In this document: positions 9,936 to 17,740 of the stretch, piece after piece
How the letters are laid out: each line of letters starts with the position of its first letter
Position numbering within the stretch: the stretch's first letter is position 1
Assembly: GCF_004791165.1 (NCBI RefSeq)
Contig: NZ_SRUZ01000002.1
Coordinates: 843,866-907,865, forward strand
Source of the DNA: Mesorhizobium sp. M8A.F.Ca.ET.218.01.1.1
Lineage (GTDB): Bacteria > Pseudomonadota > Alphaproteobacteria > Rhizobiales > Rhizobiaceae
Length of the DNA: 64,000 bases
Direction of reading: 5' to 3'
Program-made: the position numbers and the translations under genes
The notes under the pieces: generated by a model
Seen by the model: only the letters and a program-made list of their open reading frames with translations
Told to the model about the DNA's origin: nothing
Database searches by the model: none

Positions 9936-10232
9936 ATGCTGTTTGCACTGATTTGCAAGGACAAGCCCGGAAGCCTGCAGGTGCGCGTTGATACGCGGCC
10001 CGCGCATGTCGCCTTTCTCGAGGCGCTGAATGGCGAGAAGAAGCTGGCCTTCGCCGGCCCGTTCCTCGATGCTGATGGCAAGCCGAACGGCACGCTCGCC
10101 GTGATCGAAGCGCCCGATATGGCCGGAGCGCAGGCGCTGTCGGCCGCCGACCCCTATGCCAAGGCGGGGCTGTTCGAGAGCGTCGAAATCCGCCCGTGGA
10201 ACTGGGTCTTCAACAAGCCGGCGGCCGGCTAA
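9936..10232 (+). CDS. YciI-like protein
   Basis: 98 residues with an AGGAGAAAG ribosome site just before the ATG. It has the ferredoxin-like YciI fold: an opening MLFALICKDKPGS strand, a conserved His/Asp region (RPAHVAFLEA), then GPFLDADGKPNGTLAVIEA. YciI proteins are small dimers of uncertain chemistry. The gene follows gpsA by 19 bases and precedes the EVE-domain gene by 17, so it belongs to the tsaD-gpsA operon. Confidence 0.85.
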   Translation: MLFALICKDKPGSLQVRVDTRPAHVAFLEALNGEKKLAFAGPFLDADGKPNGTLAVIEAPDMAGAQALSAADPYAKAGLFESVEIRPWNWVFNKPAAG

Positions 10233-10249
10233 CCGGCAGGAGAACGAAA

Positions 10250-10675
10250 ATGAACTACTGGCTGTTCAAATCCGAACCCTCGGTTTTCTCCTTCGAGGCG
10301 TTGAAGGCCAAGGGCAAGGCCGGCACCCAATGGGACGGCGTGCGCAACTACGCCGCCCGCAACAACATGAAGGCCATGCAGATCGGCGATCTCGGCTTCT
10401 TCTACCATTCCAACGAGGGGCTGAACGTGGTCGGCATCGCCGAGGTCTGCGCGCTGGCCCATCCCGACACCACATCGGATGATCCGCGCTGGGAGTGTGT
10501 CGACATCCGCGCCGTCAGGGACGTGCCGAACCCGCCGACGCTGGAAGACGTCAAGGCCAATCCAAAACTGGCCGAGATGGCGCTGGTGCGGCTCGGACGG
10601 CTTTCCGTGCAGCCGGTGACCCCGGCCGAATGGAAGGAAGTCTGCCGCATGGGCGGCCTGACGCCTGCGCCGTGA
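10250..10675 (+). CDS. EVE domain-containing protein
   Basis: 141 residues from ATG 10250, preceded by GGCAGGAGAACG. A complete single EVE domain: it opens with MNYWLFKSEPSVFSFE and contains the conserved WDGVRNYAARNNM and DLGFFYHS motifs. These line the PUA-like pocket that in relatives binds modified bases in DNA or RNA. No nuclease or other effector domain is fused, so this is the stand-alone housekeeping form. Its stop codon overlaps the next start (GTGA), coupling it to the methyltransferase downstream. Confidence 0.9.
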   Translation: MNYWLFKSEPSVFSFEALKAKGKAGTQWDGVRNYAARNNMKAMQIGDLGFFYHSNEGLNVVGIAEVCALAHPDTTSDDPRWECVDIRAVRDVPNPPTLEDVKANPKLAEMALVRLGRLSVQPVTPAEWKEVCRMGGLTPAP

Positions 10676-11355
10676 CGGCGCTCACCTCCGACAGCGCCAG
10701 GCAGTTCATTCTCGACAACACGGCGCTGATGGCGCCGCCGCATGTACCGGAGATTCTTCTCCACCTCGCCGACGAAGCGCACGATCTTTGGCAGCGGACC
10801 GAGGACGAACTGGTCGAGATCGGCCTGCCGCCGCCCTTCTGGGCTTTTGCCTGGGCCGGCGGCCAGGGCCTCGCCCGCTATGTCATCGACCATCCCGCCA
10901 TGGTGCGAGGCAAGCGCGTGCTCGACTTCGCCTCGGGTTCCGGCCTCGTCGCCATCGCCGCCGCGAAGGCCGGTGCGGCGGCCGTGACCGCCGCCGACAT
11001 CGACCCGTTCTGCGCCACCGCGGTTCGTCTCAACAGCGAGGCCAATGGTGTTCCGATCGAATTCCTCGGCGCGGACTGTATCGGCACCGATGCGGGCTGG
11101 GACGTGGTCCTGGCTGGCGACGTCTTCTACGACAAACCCTTCGCCGATCGGCTGATGCCGTGGTTTTCGGCGCTCAAACGGCGTGGCGCCGACATCCTGG
11201 TCGGCGATCCCGGCCGGTCCTATCTGCCGCGGTCGGGGCTGGCGCCGCTTGGCGTCTATCAGGTGCCGGTGACACGGGCGCTCGAGGATGCCGAGGTCAA
11301 ACGTACGACCGTGTGGCGACTGCTTGACGCCATCGCCGAACAGGCGTTTCCATAA
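10672..11355 (+). CDS. predicted ETF-beta lysine methyltransferase (METTL20-like)
   Basis: 227 residues from GTG 10672; the longer upstream frame only runs through the EVE gene. It has a class I SAM-dependent Rossmann fold with the METTL20-type block PFWAFAWAGGQGLARYV, the SAM loop DFASGSG, the acidic motif DIDPF, and the late motifs GDVFYD and VGDPGRSYL. These match human METTL20 and its alphaproteobacterial homologues, which methylate lysines of the electron-transfer flavoprotein beta subunit. The alternative names (L11 methyltransferase, nicotinamide methyltransferase) fit less well. The substrate is inferred from family, not shown here. Confidence 0.75.
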   Translation: MTALTSDSARQFILDNTALMAPPHVPEILLHLADEAHDLWQRTEDELVEIGLPPPFWAFAWAGGQGLARYVIDHPAMVRGKRVLDFASGSGLVAIAAAKAGAAAVTAADIDPFCATAVRLNSEANGVPIEFLGADCIGTDAGWDVVLAGDVFYDKPFADRLMPWFSALKRRGADILVGDPGRSYLPRSGLAPLGVYQVPVTRALEDAEVKRTTVWRLLDAIAEQAFP

Positions 11356-11378
11356 ACCGCATCTGGAGGGGGAAGCTC

Positions 11379-11795
11379 ATGGATTTTTCAGCAGTGAACT
11401 GGATGGCGGTGGTCGCCGCCGCCGTCGTCGCATGGCTGTTCGGCGCCGCCTGGTACATGGCGTTGAGCAAGCCCTGGCTGAAGGCCGCCAAGCTCGATCC
11501 GGCGACGATGAAGAAATCGCCGCTGCCCTTCGTCATCTCCTTCATCGCGGAACTGATTATGGCGCTGGTCATGGCCCTGGTCGTCGGCGCGATTACGGGT
11601 GGTGAGCCGACCTGGCTGGCGGGGCTGATCTTCGGCTTCGTGCTTTGGCTGGGTTTCGTCGCCACGACGCTGTCGGTCAACCATCGCTACGAGAATTTCG
11701 GCTGGGACCTGACCCTCATCGATGGTGGCCATTGGCTCGGCGTGCTGCTGATCATCGGTGTGGTGATCGGCTGGTTCGGCGCCGTCGCGGCCTGA
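11379..11795 (+). CDS. DUF1761 family membrane protein
   Basis: 138 residues with a strong GGAGGGGGAAG ribosome site. There are four predicted membrane segments (about residues 6-24, 48-70, 78-98 and 115-137) with the family's WYMALSKPW motif after the first and a YENFGWDL motif before the last. Probably an inner-membrane protein; no function is known for the family. It is on the same strand as the genes before and after it. Confidence 0.8.
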   Translation: MDFSAVNWMAVVAAAVVAWLFGAAWYMALSKPWLKAAKLDPATMKKSPLPFVISFIAELIMALVMALVVGAITGGEPTWLAGLIFGFVLWLGFVATTLSVNHRYENFGWDLTLIDGGHWLGVLLIIGVVIGWFGAVAA

Positions 11796-11812
11796 ATGGA
11801 GCGCTAGTTTTG

Positions 11813-12556
11813 ATGGCGGACGAAACCGGCTTTCCGCGCGACCTGGTGTTCAGCCGGATCTGTCATGTCAAGAATGGCTATGACGACCGGCGCCGGCATA
11901 TCGTGCGCGAGTTCGAGCGGCGCGGCGTGCCGGTCACCTTCTACACCGACTGGGACCAGCCTGACATCACGCCCGATATCCGGGCCGAACTGGTCGCTCC
12001 AGACTTTACACACCCGGCGGCTGTCTCGCTGGCGCTGAAGCATGTCGGCATCTGGCGTGATTTCCTCGAAACCGACCAGCCCTATTGCCTGGTGTTCGAG
12101 GATGACGTCTTCCTCGCTCGCGACTTTGTCGCCAAGTTCCGGCAGGGGCTCGCCGAACTCGGCGATCCCAACCGCAAGGCCGTCATCTATCTCGGCAATG
12201 GAAGCAACTACTACACGCCGAGCTGGAAATTGCGCAAAGGCCAGAAGCTTTACCCGGCGCTCCATGCCCGCTGCGCCGATTCCTACCTGATCACCCGGCC
12301 GGTCGCCGAAGCCCGTTGCAACTGGATTGCGCAAAACAAGATATACACGGCCATCGACCACCAGATCGAACAGATGGACGAGAAGCTCGGTGTTGAAATG
12401 CTGTGGTTCGAGCGGCCGATCGTCGAGCAGGGCAGCGAGAACGGCGCTTTCCAAACGTCCGTCGCCGGCAAGAGACAGCCGCTTCTCTACAAGAAGCTGA
12501 AATGGAACGTGAAAAAGTACCGGCGCATGATCTTCGGCCACAACGCCCGGTCCTAA
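11813..12556 (+). CDS. glycosyltransferase family 25 protein
   Basis: 247 residues from ATG 11813 with TGGAG upstream. It has the GT25 layout: an N-terminal strand (FSRICHVKNGYDDRRRHI), a central acidic motif FEDDVFLARDF (the expected nucleotide-sugar/metal site), and a later SYLITRP block. GT25 enzymes add sugars, often galactose, to lipopolysaccharide core or O-antigen in the cytoplasm. No other surface-polysaccharide genes are close by. The basic C-terminal tail suggests membrane association. Confidence 0.8.
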   Translation: MADETGFPRDLVFSRICHVKNGYDDRRRHIVREFERRGVPVTFYTDWDQPDITPDIRAELVAPDFTHPAAVSLALKHVGIWRDFLETDQPYCLVFEDDVFLARDFVAKFRQGLAELGDPNRKAVIYLGNGSNYYTPSWKLRKGQKLYPALHARCADSYLITRPVAEARCNWIAQNKIYTAIDHQIEQMDEKLGVEMLWFERPIVEQGSENGAFQTSVAGKRQPLLYKKLKWNVKKYRRMIFGHNARS

Positions 12557-12581
12557 GGAAGGCCGAACCTCGCGAAGCCGC

Positions 12582-13514
12582 CTACAGCTTGTCCGCGCTG
12601 CGCGTCCTCGCCACCTCCTCCAGAATCCATTCGCGGAAGGCGACGATACGGGGATCCTCGGCTGTCGCCTGCGGATAGACAAGGAAATAGGCGAATTCCG
12701 GCGCAACCCTGATGCTGAGCTCGAAGGGCCGCACCAGCCGGCCCTCGGACAGGTCGTTTGCCACCATGGCGAAATCGGCGAGCGCGACGGCATTGCCGTC
12801 GAGCGCCGCCTGGACAGCATCCGTGGACGTGCCGAAGACGACGGTGCGGCTGTCGTCGAAATCGTTGATGCCGGCCGCCGCCATCCACATGCGCCAGTTC
12901 GGCCATGTCACGCCCTGGCGTGCCCATTCGATATGGGCAAGCGTGTGGTTGAACAGGTCGCGCGGCTCGCGCAGGGGCGGCCCGGACGCCAGGAGGCCCG
13001 GACTGCACACGGGAATGATGATGTTGTCGAACAGGCGATGCGCGCAGAGCCCCGGATATTTGCCGGCGCCGAAGCGGATGCCGACATCGACGTCGTCGAG
13101 ATCAAAATCGCGCAAGCCATAGGCGATGTCGAACCTGAGTTCGATGCCCGGCCGCAGTTTGCGGAAATTTTCGACGCGCCGCATCAGCCATTTCGCCGCG
13201 AACTGGGCATCCAGCGTCACTTTCAGGAATTCGGTGCCGCGCGCCATCTTGCGCGCCCGCATCACCGCCCGGCCAAGCAGGTCGAGCGTGTCGGTCGCTG
13301 CCTCGTACAGCACCGCGCCCGCTTCCGTCAGTCGGATGGTGCGGCTGGTGCGGGTGAACAGCACGATGCCGAGCTGATCCTCGATTTCCTTGATCTGGTG
13401 GCTGACGGCGGCGGGCGTCAGGCCGAGCTCGTCGGCGGCGCGGGTGAAATTGAGGTGCCGGGCCGCCGCCTCCAGCGTTCTCAGCGCCCGCGTTCCCGGC
13501 AACAGGGCCGCCAT
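12582..13514 (-). CDS. LysR-family transcriptional regulator (GcvA-like)
   Basis: About 310 residues from ATG 13514, a start that fits the family (LPGTRALRTLEAAARHLNFT opens the winged helix). An in-frame TTG at 13553 would add 13 residues. The HTH is at about residues 20-45 (FTRAADELGLTPAAVSHQI) and the substrate-binding domain follows from about residue 95. Sequence style is closest to GcvA-type activators. It is divergent from the DUF1127 gene and may control it and itself from the shared 165-base region. The effector is unknown. Confidence 0.85.
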   Translation of the reverse strand: MAALLPGTRALRTLEAAARHLNFTRAADELGLTPAAVSHQIKEIEDQLGIVLFTRTSRTIRLTEAGAVLYEAATDTLDLLGRAVMRARKMARGTEFLKVTLDAQFAAKWLMRRVENFRKLRPGIELRFDIAYGLRDFDLDDVDVGIRFGAGKYPGLCAHRLFDNIIIPVCSPGLLASGPPLREPRDLFNHTLAHIEWARQGVTWPNWRMWMAAAGINDFDDSRTVVFGTSTDAVQAALDGNAVALADFAMVANDLSEGRLVRPFELSIRVAPEFAYFLVYPQATAEDPRIVAFREWILEEVARTRSADKL

Positions 13515-13543
13515 CAGCGCCCGGCCCGATCGAAGCGATCCAT
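13514..13543 (-). CDS. possible 9-residue leader ORF before the LysR gene
   Basis: ATG at 13543 has TTGAGG four to five bases upstream and encodes MDRFDRAGR. Its stop codon TGA overlaps the LysR ATG as TGATG. This geometry would let a ribosome re-initiate at the regulator. It may be chance in GC-rich DNA; conservation is the test. Confidence 0.3.
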   Translation of the reverse strand: MDRFDRAGR

Positions 13544-13638
13544 GAAGCCTCAATCCTCAAATAAAACTTGATGATGAGAAAAGAACTACTCGTTTCTCGT
13601 TTGTTTTTCAATCCGGCATGATTGCAGCATCAAAACAC

Positions 13639-13657
13639 CATCAAACCGGATTTGATG
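13639..13657. promoter_or_regulatory. palindrome in the LysR/DUF1127 intergenic region
   Basis: A perfect inverted repeat CATCAAA-N5-TTTGATG lies 22 bases upstream of the DUF1127 start codon and in the divergent LysR control region. LysR-type regulators commonly bind such dyads, so it is a candidate operator. It could also act as a hairpin in the DUF1127 5' leader. Confidence 0.45.
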
Positions 13658-13679
13658 TCTGGAGTATAGGAATCCCATC

Positions 13680-13922
13680 ATGTCTCACATCGTTCTTCAC
13701 CCTGCATACATCGCCCGGCCAAGCTGGCTGTCGGCTGCCCGTGATTGGCTGCGGCAGGCCAGGGTCGCGATCAATCTTGCCCACCAGGACGTCGAGGACC
13801 TGTCCGACCGCCAGTTGCGCGATATCGGCGCCGCCCGCAAGGACATCGCGAAGGCCATGGACCGTGAGACCGGCCGGCTGGGCCTTCTCGACATCGGCTG
13901 GCAGCGGAATAGGAAGAGGTAG
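13680..13922 (+). CDS. DUF1127 family small protein
   Basis: 80 residues. The C-terminal half carries the DUF1127 signature (DVEDLSDRQLRDIGAARKDI). The N-terminal part is longer than in the roughly 47-residue members. In Agrobacterium and other alphaproteobacteria short DUF1127 proteins are arginine-rich and affect RNA turnover and phosphate or carbon metabolism; longer forms like this are less studied. Divergent from a LysR regulator. The stop codon abuts a heptamer repeat array that pairs with one at the end of the convergent gene. Confidence 0.8.
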   Translation: MSHIVLHPAYIARPSWLSAARDWLRQARVAINLAHQDVEDLSDRQLRDIGAARKDIAKAMDRETGRLGLLDIGWQRNRKR

Positions 13923-13973
13923 GGAGTAGGGAGTAGGGAGTTGGGAGTAGGGAGTAGGGAGTAGGGAGTAGGG
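13922..13973 (+). repeat. heptamer tandem array, left arm: (GGGAGTA)7
   Basis: Seven near-perfect copies of GGGAGTA (one GGGAGTT) plus a final GGG begin at the last base of the DUF1127 stop codon. The array can base-pair with the CCCTATT array at 14017-14053, with one G.U wobble per heptamer in RNA. Confidence 0.9.
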
Positions 13974-14016
13974 CAGATGATGCGGCCTGGGCGTGCCTGC
14001 TCCTACTGAAGACTTT

Positions 14017-14053
14017 CCCTATTCCCTATTCCCTATTCCCTATTCCCTATTCC
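14017..14053 (+). repeat. heptamer tandem array, right arm: (CCCTATT)5
   Basis: Five copies of CCCTATT end directly at the stop codon of the minus-strand L,D-transpeptidase gene. With the left arm it forms a potential stem of about 35 bp around a loop of about 43 bases. It lies between two convergent genes, where it could act as a bidirectional terminator or block to read-through. Confidence 0.85.
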
Positions 14054-14650
14054 TCACCTCACCACCCTCACCACCGTCCGGTCCGACAGCAGCGGCAAAA
14101 GCCGCGCCATCGTGCGCGCGGTCACCGCCACGCAACCTTCCGTCGGCGTAAAGCCGGGGCGTGCCAGGTGGAAGAAGATGGCGCTGCCGCGCCCGCGGCG
14201 GCGCGGCGCGATATTCCAGTCGAGCACCAGGCAGGCGTCATAGAGCCGGTCGTCGCGCCGCATGCGTTCGTGGCTGGCGCCATAGGGAATCCTGACCGGC
14301 CTGTTATAGTTGCGGTCGTCTGGTACCTCGCACCAGCCGAGATCCGGCCCGATCGGCGCCATAGCCAGCCGCGTCTTGCGGCCGGCGGCAAACTGATCCC
14401 CCCGAAAATAGCCCGCCAGGATGCGCATCGAAGCGAGCGGCGTGGCGCCGTCGCCTTCCCGCTTGCCGGACGAGATGCCGCCGCGCCCGAGCGCGCACGC
14501 AAACACCGTTTTGCCGGCCTGCAGCAGGCCTTGGCTTGGGTGGCCGGGCCTCGCCCGCACGGTCAGTACGGGCAGCCCTTTTGCCAAAATTGCGCCGGCT
14601 GCATTGCGATCGCGTTTTTTCTTGTATGATCGTGCCACGGAACAAATCAC
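14054..14650 (-). CDS. L,D-transpeptidase-like (YkuD-domain) protein
   Basis: 198 residues from a GTG at 14650; a second in-frame GTG is at 14638 and neither has a clear ribosome site. The YkuD fold is recognised by the C-terminal block HLARPGFTPTEGCVAV, giving the catalytic His and Cys (about Cys173). These enzymes cross-link peptidoglycan stems or attach proteins to them in the periplasm. No obvious signal peptide is seen, only a basic N-terminus (SYKKKRDRN), so the start may be misplaced. It is divergent from the CenR/OtpR-like regulator gene. Confidence 0.75.
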   Translation of the reverse strand: MICSVARSYKKKRDRNAAGAILAKGLPVLTVRARPGHPSQGLLQAGKTVFACALGRGGISSGKREGDGATPLASMRILAGYFRGDQFAAGRKTRLAMAPIGPDLGWCEVPDDRNYNRPVRIPYGASHERMRRDDRLYDACLVLDWNIAPRRRGRGSAIFFHLARPGFTPTEGCVAVTARTMARLLPLLSDRTVVRVVR

Positions 14651-14734
14651 TGTGATCGGCTATTGTGCCGGCCAGCTTCCGCATAAATACGCAGCGGTCA
14701 ACTGAATTCACTTTTCAAAACAACGGATTGATCC

Positions 14735-15418
14735 ATGACCTCACGTACCATCCTGATCGTCGACGACGATGACGACCTGCGCGGCACATTGGTCGAGCAA
14801 CTGTCCCTCTACGAGGAATTCGACGTGCTGCAGGAATCCACTGCGGCAAAAGGCGTCACCGCTGCGCGCGGCGGGCTCATCGATCTGCTCATCATGGATG
14901 TCGGCTTGCCCGACATGGATGGCAGGGAAGCGGTGAAGATCCTGCGCAAGGGCGGCTACAAGGCGCCCATCATCATGCTGACCGGCCACGACACCGATTC
15001 GGACACGATTCTGGGCCTCGAGGCCGGCGCCAACGACTATGTGACCAAGCCGTTCCGCTTCGCGGTGCTGCTTGCCCGTATCCGGGCGCAGTTGCGCCAG
15101 CACGAGCAGAGCGAGGACGCGACCTTCTCGGTCGGCCCCTACACCTTCAAGCCCAGCCAGAAACTGCTCATTGACCCGCGCGGCGGCAAGGTGCGGCTGA
15201 CGGAAAAGGAGGCCTCGATCATCAAATATCTCTATCGCGCCGACCAGAAGGTGGTAACGCGTGACGTGCTGCTGGAGGAAGTGTGGGGATACAATTCCGG
15301 CGTCACCACGCACACGCTGGAAACCCATGTCTACCGTCTGCGCCAGAAGATCGAGCGTGATCCTTCCAATGCCGAAATTCTTGTGACAGAAAGCGGCGGC
15401 TACAAGCTGGTTCCTTAA
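14735..15418 (+). CDS. cenR: OmpR-family response regulator, CenR/OtpR-like
   Basis: 227 residues. The receiver domain carries the phospho-acceptor Asp55 (LLIMDVGLPDMDG), the Thr switch in MLTGHD and Lys105 (YVTKPF). It is followed by an OmpR-type winged-helix domain ending in LVTESGGYKLVP. Sequence and context (a cyclic-nucleotide-binding protein gene directly downstream) match CenR of Caulobacter and OtpR of Brucella, which control cell-envelope genes and stress or beta-lactam tolerance. No histidine kinase is adjacent. The L,D-transpeptidase gene transcribed away from it fits an envelope role. Confidence 0.7.
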   Translation: MTSRTILIVDDDDDLRGTLVEQLSLYEEFDVLQESTAAKGVTAARGGLIDLLIMDVGLPDMDGREAVKILRKGGYKAPIIMLTGHDTDSDTILGLEAGANDYVTKPFRFAVLLARIRAQLRQHEQSEDATFSVGPYTFKPSQKLLIDPRGGKVRLTEKEASIIKYLYRADQKVVTRDVLLEEVWGYNSGVTTHTLETHVYRLRQKIERDPSNAEILVTESGGYKLVP

Positions 15419-15540
15419 ACATTTCACTATCCAATGAGCGGTCTGGACGGGGCCGTTTTCGGGTACGATCCTGTTGGAGGGGGATTCAGGAAGCGTACCG
15501 CAGAGGAGGGATTGGACTGACCGTTCGGGGACACAGCTAG

Positions 15541-15996
15541 ATGGCGCTGGATGACGACATCCGCATCCTGTCCGCCGTGAGGCTTTTCGAGGGCTTCACG
15601 CAGGAACAGCTGCGCCTGCTCGCCTTCGGTGCCGAGACCACTTTGGTGCAGGCGGACCACAAGCTTTATCGCGAGGACGACGTGGCCGACTCGGCCTATG
15701 TCGTGGTCAGCGGGCTCATCGTGCTCTATCGCGAGCAAGATGGCGAGCGCATCCCGATTGGAAAAGTCGGCCCCGGCACGATGCTCAGCGAACTGGCGCT
15801 GATCGCCGACACCAACCGGCTGACCAGCGCCTCGGCCGAAATCAACTCGGAAGTGATAAGGCTGAGCCGCAAGATGTTCCGGCGCATCCTCGAGGAGTAT
15901 CCGGAATTGGCGGTGAAACTGCACCAGCGCATCTCCGAGGAATTCCACGACATGATCCGCCGCATCGAGGAACTGGCCCCGCGCTTTTCGGGTTGA
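15541..15996 (+). CDS. cyclic-nucleotide-binding domain protein
   Basis: 151 residues comprising a single CNMP-binding beta-barrel (Crp/PKA type) with no DNA-binding domain. The ligand-cassette equivalent reads GTMLSELALIADTNRLTSASA. The usual FGE is altered and the Arg-Thr/Ser-Ala motif is shifted, so nucleotide binding is uncertain. In Brucella the gene next to otpR encodes such a protein and works with it. It lies 122 bases downstream of the response regulator on the same strand, probably as a separate or co-transcribed unit. Confidence 0.75.
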   Translation: MALDDDIRILSAVRLFEGFTQEQLRLLAFGAETTLVQADHKLYREDDVADSAYVVVSGLIVLYREQDGERIPIGKVGPGTMLSELALIADTNRLTSASAEINSEVIRLSRKMFRRILEEYPELAVKLHQRISEEFHDMIRRIEELAPRFSG

Positions 15997-16045
15997 GGCA
16001 CAACCAGCGGAACCACACTACATTCGTCGCGAAACCTACGTGGCA

Positions 16046-16852
16046 CTAATCCAGATCAAACCTGGCGATGACCGGCACATGGTCCGAAGGCCGGTCCCAG
16101 CCACGTGCCTGCCGGAGGATCTCATAGCCGGCAAAATCAGGCACCAGGTTTGGCGACGACCAGACATGGTCGAGCCGTCGGCCGCGATTGGACGCCTCCC
16201 AATCCTGCGCACGATAGCTCCACCAGGTGTAGAGCTTCTGTTCCGAAGGCACGTTGAGCCGCATCAGGTCGACCCAGCCGCCGGCGAGCCGCATCGCCTC
16301 GAAGTTTTCGGTCTCGACCGGCGTGTGGCTGACCACGTTGAGCAATTGCTTGTGCGACCAGACATCATGCTCCAGCGGCGCGATATTGAGGTCTCCGACC
16401 AGCACCGAGGCCGACACCTCGTCATGCTCGGCCCGGATGGCATTCATCTCGGCGACGAAATCGAGCTTGTGCCTGAACTTCCTGTTGATCTCGGGATCCG
16501 GTTCGTCGCCGCCCGCGGGAACGTAGAAATTGTGCAGCAGGATTGTCTTGCCGCCGGCCCGCACCGTCACCGACAGATGCCGGCTGTCCTCGATATCGCA
16601 GAAGCGGCGCCTTTCGACGACCTCGATCGGCCGCCGCGCCACCGTCGCCACGCCGTGATAGCCCTTCTGGCCATGGAAGGCGATGTAGGGATAGCCGACC
16701 TTGCGAAAGGCTTTTTCGGGAAAGAGCTCGTCCGGGACCTTGGTTTCCTGCAGGCAAAGCACATCGGGCGCATACTCATCGAGCAGGCGTTCGATGATCG
16801 GCATGCGCAGGCGCACGGAGTTGATGTTCCAGGTCGCGATCGAAAAGGGCAT
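16046..16852 (-). CDS. xthA: exodeoxyribonuclease III
   Basis: 268 residues from ATG 16852; an upstream GTG adds 15 residues that do not fit the family. It has all the AP-endonuclease blocks: IATWNINSVRLR, LCLQETKV, GYHGVA, GDLNIAP and the terminal SDHVPV catalytic His motif. It cleaves abasic sites and degrades 3' ends in base-excision repair. The protein starts with the typical family MPFSIATWN. Lies downstream of lolA on the same strand. Confidence 0.95.
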   Translation of the reverse strand: MPFSIATWNINSVRLRMPIIERLLDEYAPDVLCLQETKVPDELFPEKAFRKVGYPYIAFHGQKGYHGVATVARRPIEVVERRRFCDIEDSRHLSVTVRAGGKTILLHNFYVPAGGDEPDPEINRKFRHKLDFVAEMNAIRAEHDEVSASVLVGDLNIAPLEHDVWSHKQLLNVVSHTPVETENFEAMRLAGGWVDLMRLNVPSEQKLYTWWSYRAQDWEASNRGRRLDHVWSSPNLVPDFAGYEILRQARGWDRPSDHVPVIARFDLD

Positions 16853-16925
16853 GCGGAGGAGTCCGGCGAGAGATCGCCGAACTACTGCCAGCCGCACGCC
16901 GGAAAGACAAGCGAGGCGACGAAAC

Positions 16926-17606
16926 CTACCTGGTTTTCGTGTTCAGCTCGCGATTGGCCGTATAGTCGATGGCGAAGGTGTCCGGCGCGAAACTGACGCC
17001 TTCCTTGGTGTTGAAGATCATCACCGTCGTGTCCTTGCCCTGCGCGTCGGTAATCGTCCACTGCCGCAGGTCGTAGGTTTTCGGGTCGAACATCATGGTG
17101 ATTCGCGCATTGCCGAAAACCGACCTGTCGGAGAGTTGGATGGTGGTGAGGTCGTCCTCTTCCTTGACGCTCTTGACGCGGTCGCCGGAGAGGTCGATGC
17201 GGTCGTCGAGCAGCAGCTTCAGCGGCGTCTTTGATAGCGGATAAAGGTCCGACGTGTTCAGTTTCTTGTTGAGGATGGCAACTGATCTGCCGTCGGAAAT
17301 CACCCGGAAATTCGAAGCTCCGTCATAATTGAAGCGGATCTTGCCCGGCCGTTCCAGGAAGAATTTGCCGCCGGTCTGCTCGCCTTTGGGGCCGAACTGG
17401 ACGAATTCGCCGCTCATCGATTTGACCGCTGAGAAATGGTCGGCGATCTTTTGCGCCGCCGGAGGCGCGGCCGCCTGCGCCGAGGCCAGCAGCTCGAATC
17501 CGGGCACCACGTTGAGGGCGGCGGCACCGGCGAACACAAGACCGAGGCCAAGCAACTGGCGGCGTGTCGGGGCAAGATCGCTGAGCGCTGAAAGATCGTT
17601 TTTCAT
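16926..17606 (-). CDS. lolA: outer-membrane lipoprotein carrier LolA-like protein
   Basis: 226 residues from ATG 17606, which has GAGAG 8 bases upstream; a GTG three codons earlier is possible. The N-terminus has a twin-arginine-like signal (TRRQLLGLGLVFAGAAAL) with a likely cut after AQA. The mature part matches LolA (FSAVKSMSGEFVQFGPKG, GKIRFNYD). It would carry lipoproteins through the periplasm to the outer membrane. It lies between ftsK and xthA on the same strand, a common rhizobial order. Confidence 0.85.
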   Translation of the reverse strand: MKNDLSALSDLAPTRRQLLGLGLVFAGAAALNVVPGFELLASAQAAAPPAAQKIADHFSAVKSMSGEFVQFGPKGEQTGGKFFLERPGKIRFNYDGASNFRVISDGRSVAILNKKLNTSDLYPLSKTPLKLLLDDRIDLSGDRVKSVKEEDDLTTIQLSDRSVFGNARITMMFDPKTYDLRQWTITDAQGKDTTVMIFNTKEGVSFAPDTFAIDYTANRELNTKTR

Positions 17607-17740
17607 ATCGGTCACTCTCGTTTGATTCCTGATTTGGTCGCTGTCGTGAACCCCCAGTTGGGCTGAAGTTTGGCGAGGCGATCGCTGCTCAATCGCTTGA
17701 ACGCGCCAGCAGGTTCAAAGTTGCCGCGAACTCCCACCAG

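Noticed and set aside
10250..10675. EVE protein as part of a defence system against modified phage DNA
   Set aside because: No nuclease, helicase or other effector is fused or adjacent; the gene is in the tsaD-gpsA housekeeping operon.
13922..14053. CRISPR or satellite DNA of foreign origin
   Set aside because: Heptamers without spacers, positioned exactly between two stop codons; better explained as a terminator-like hairpin.
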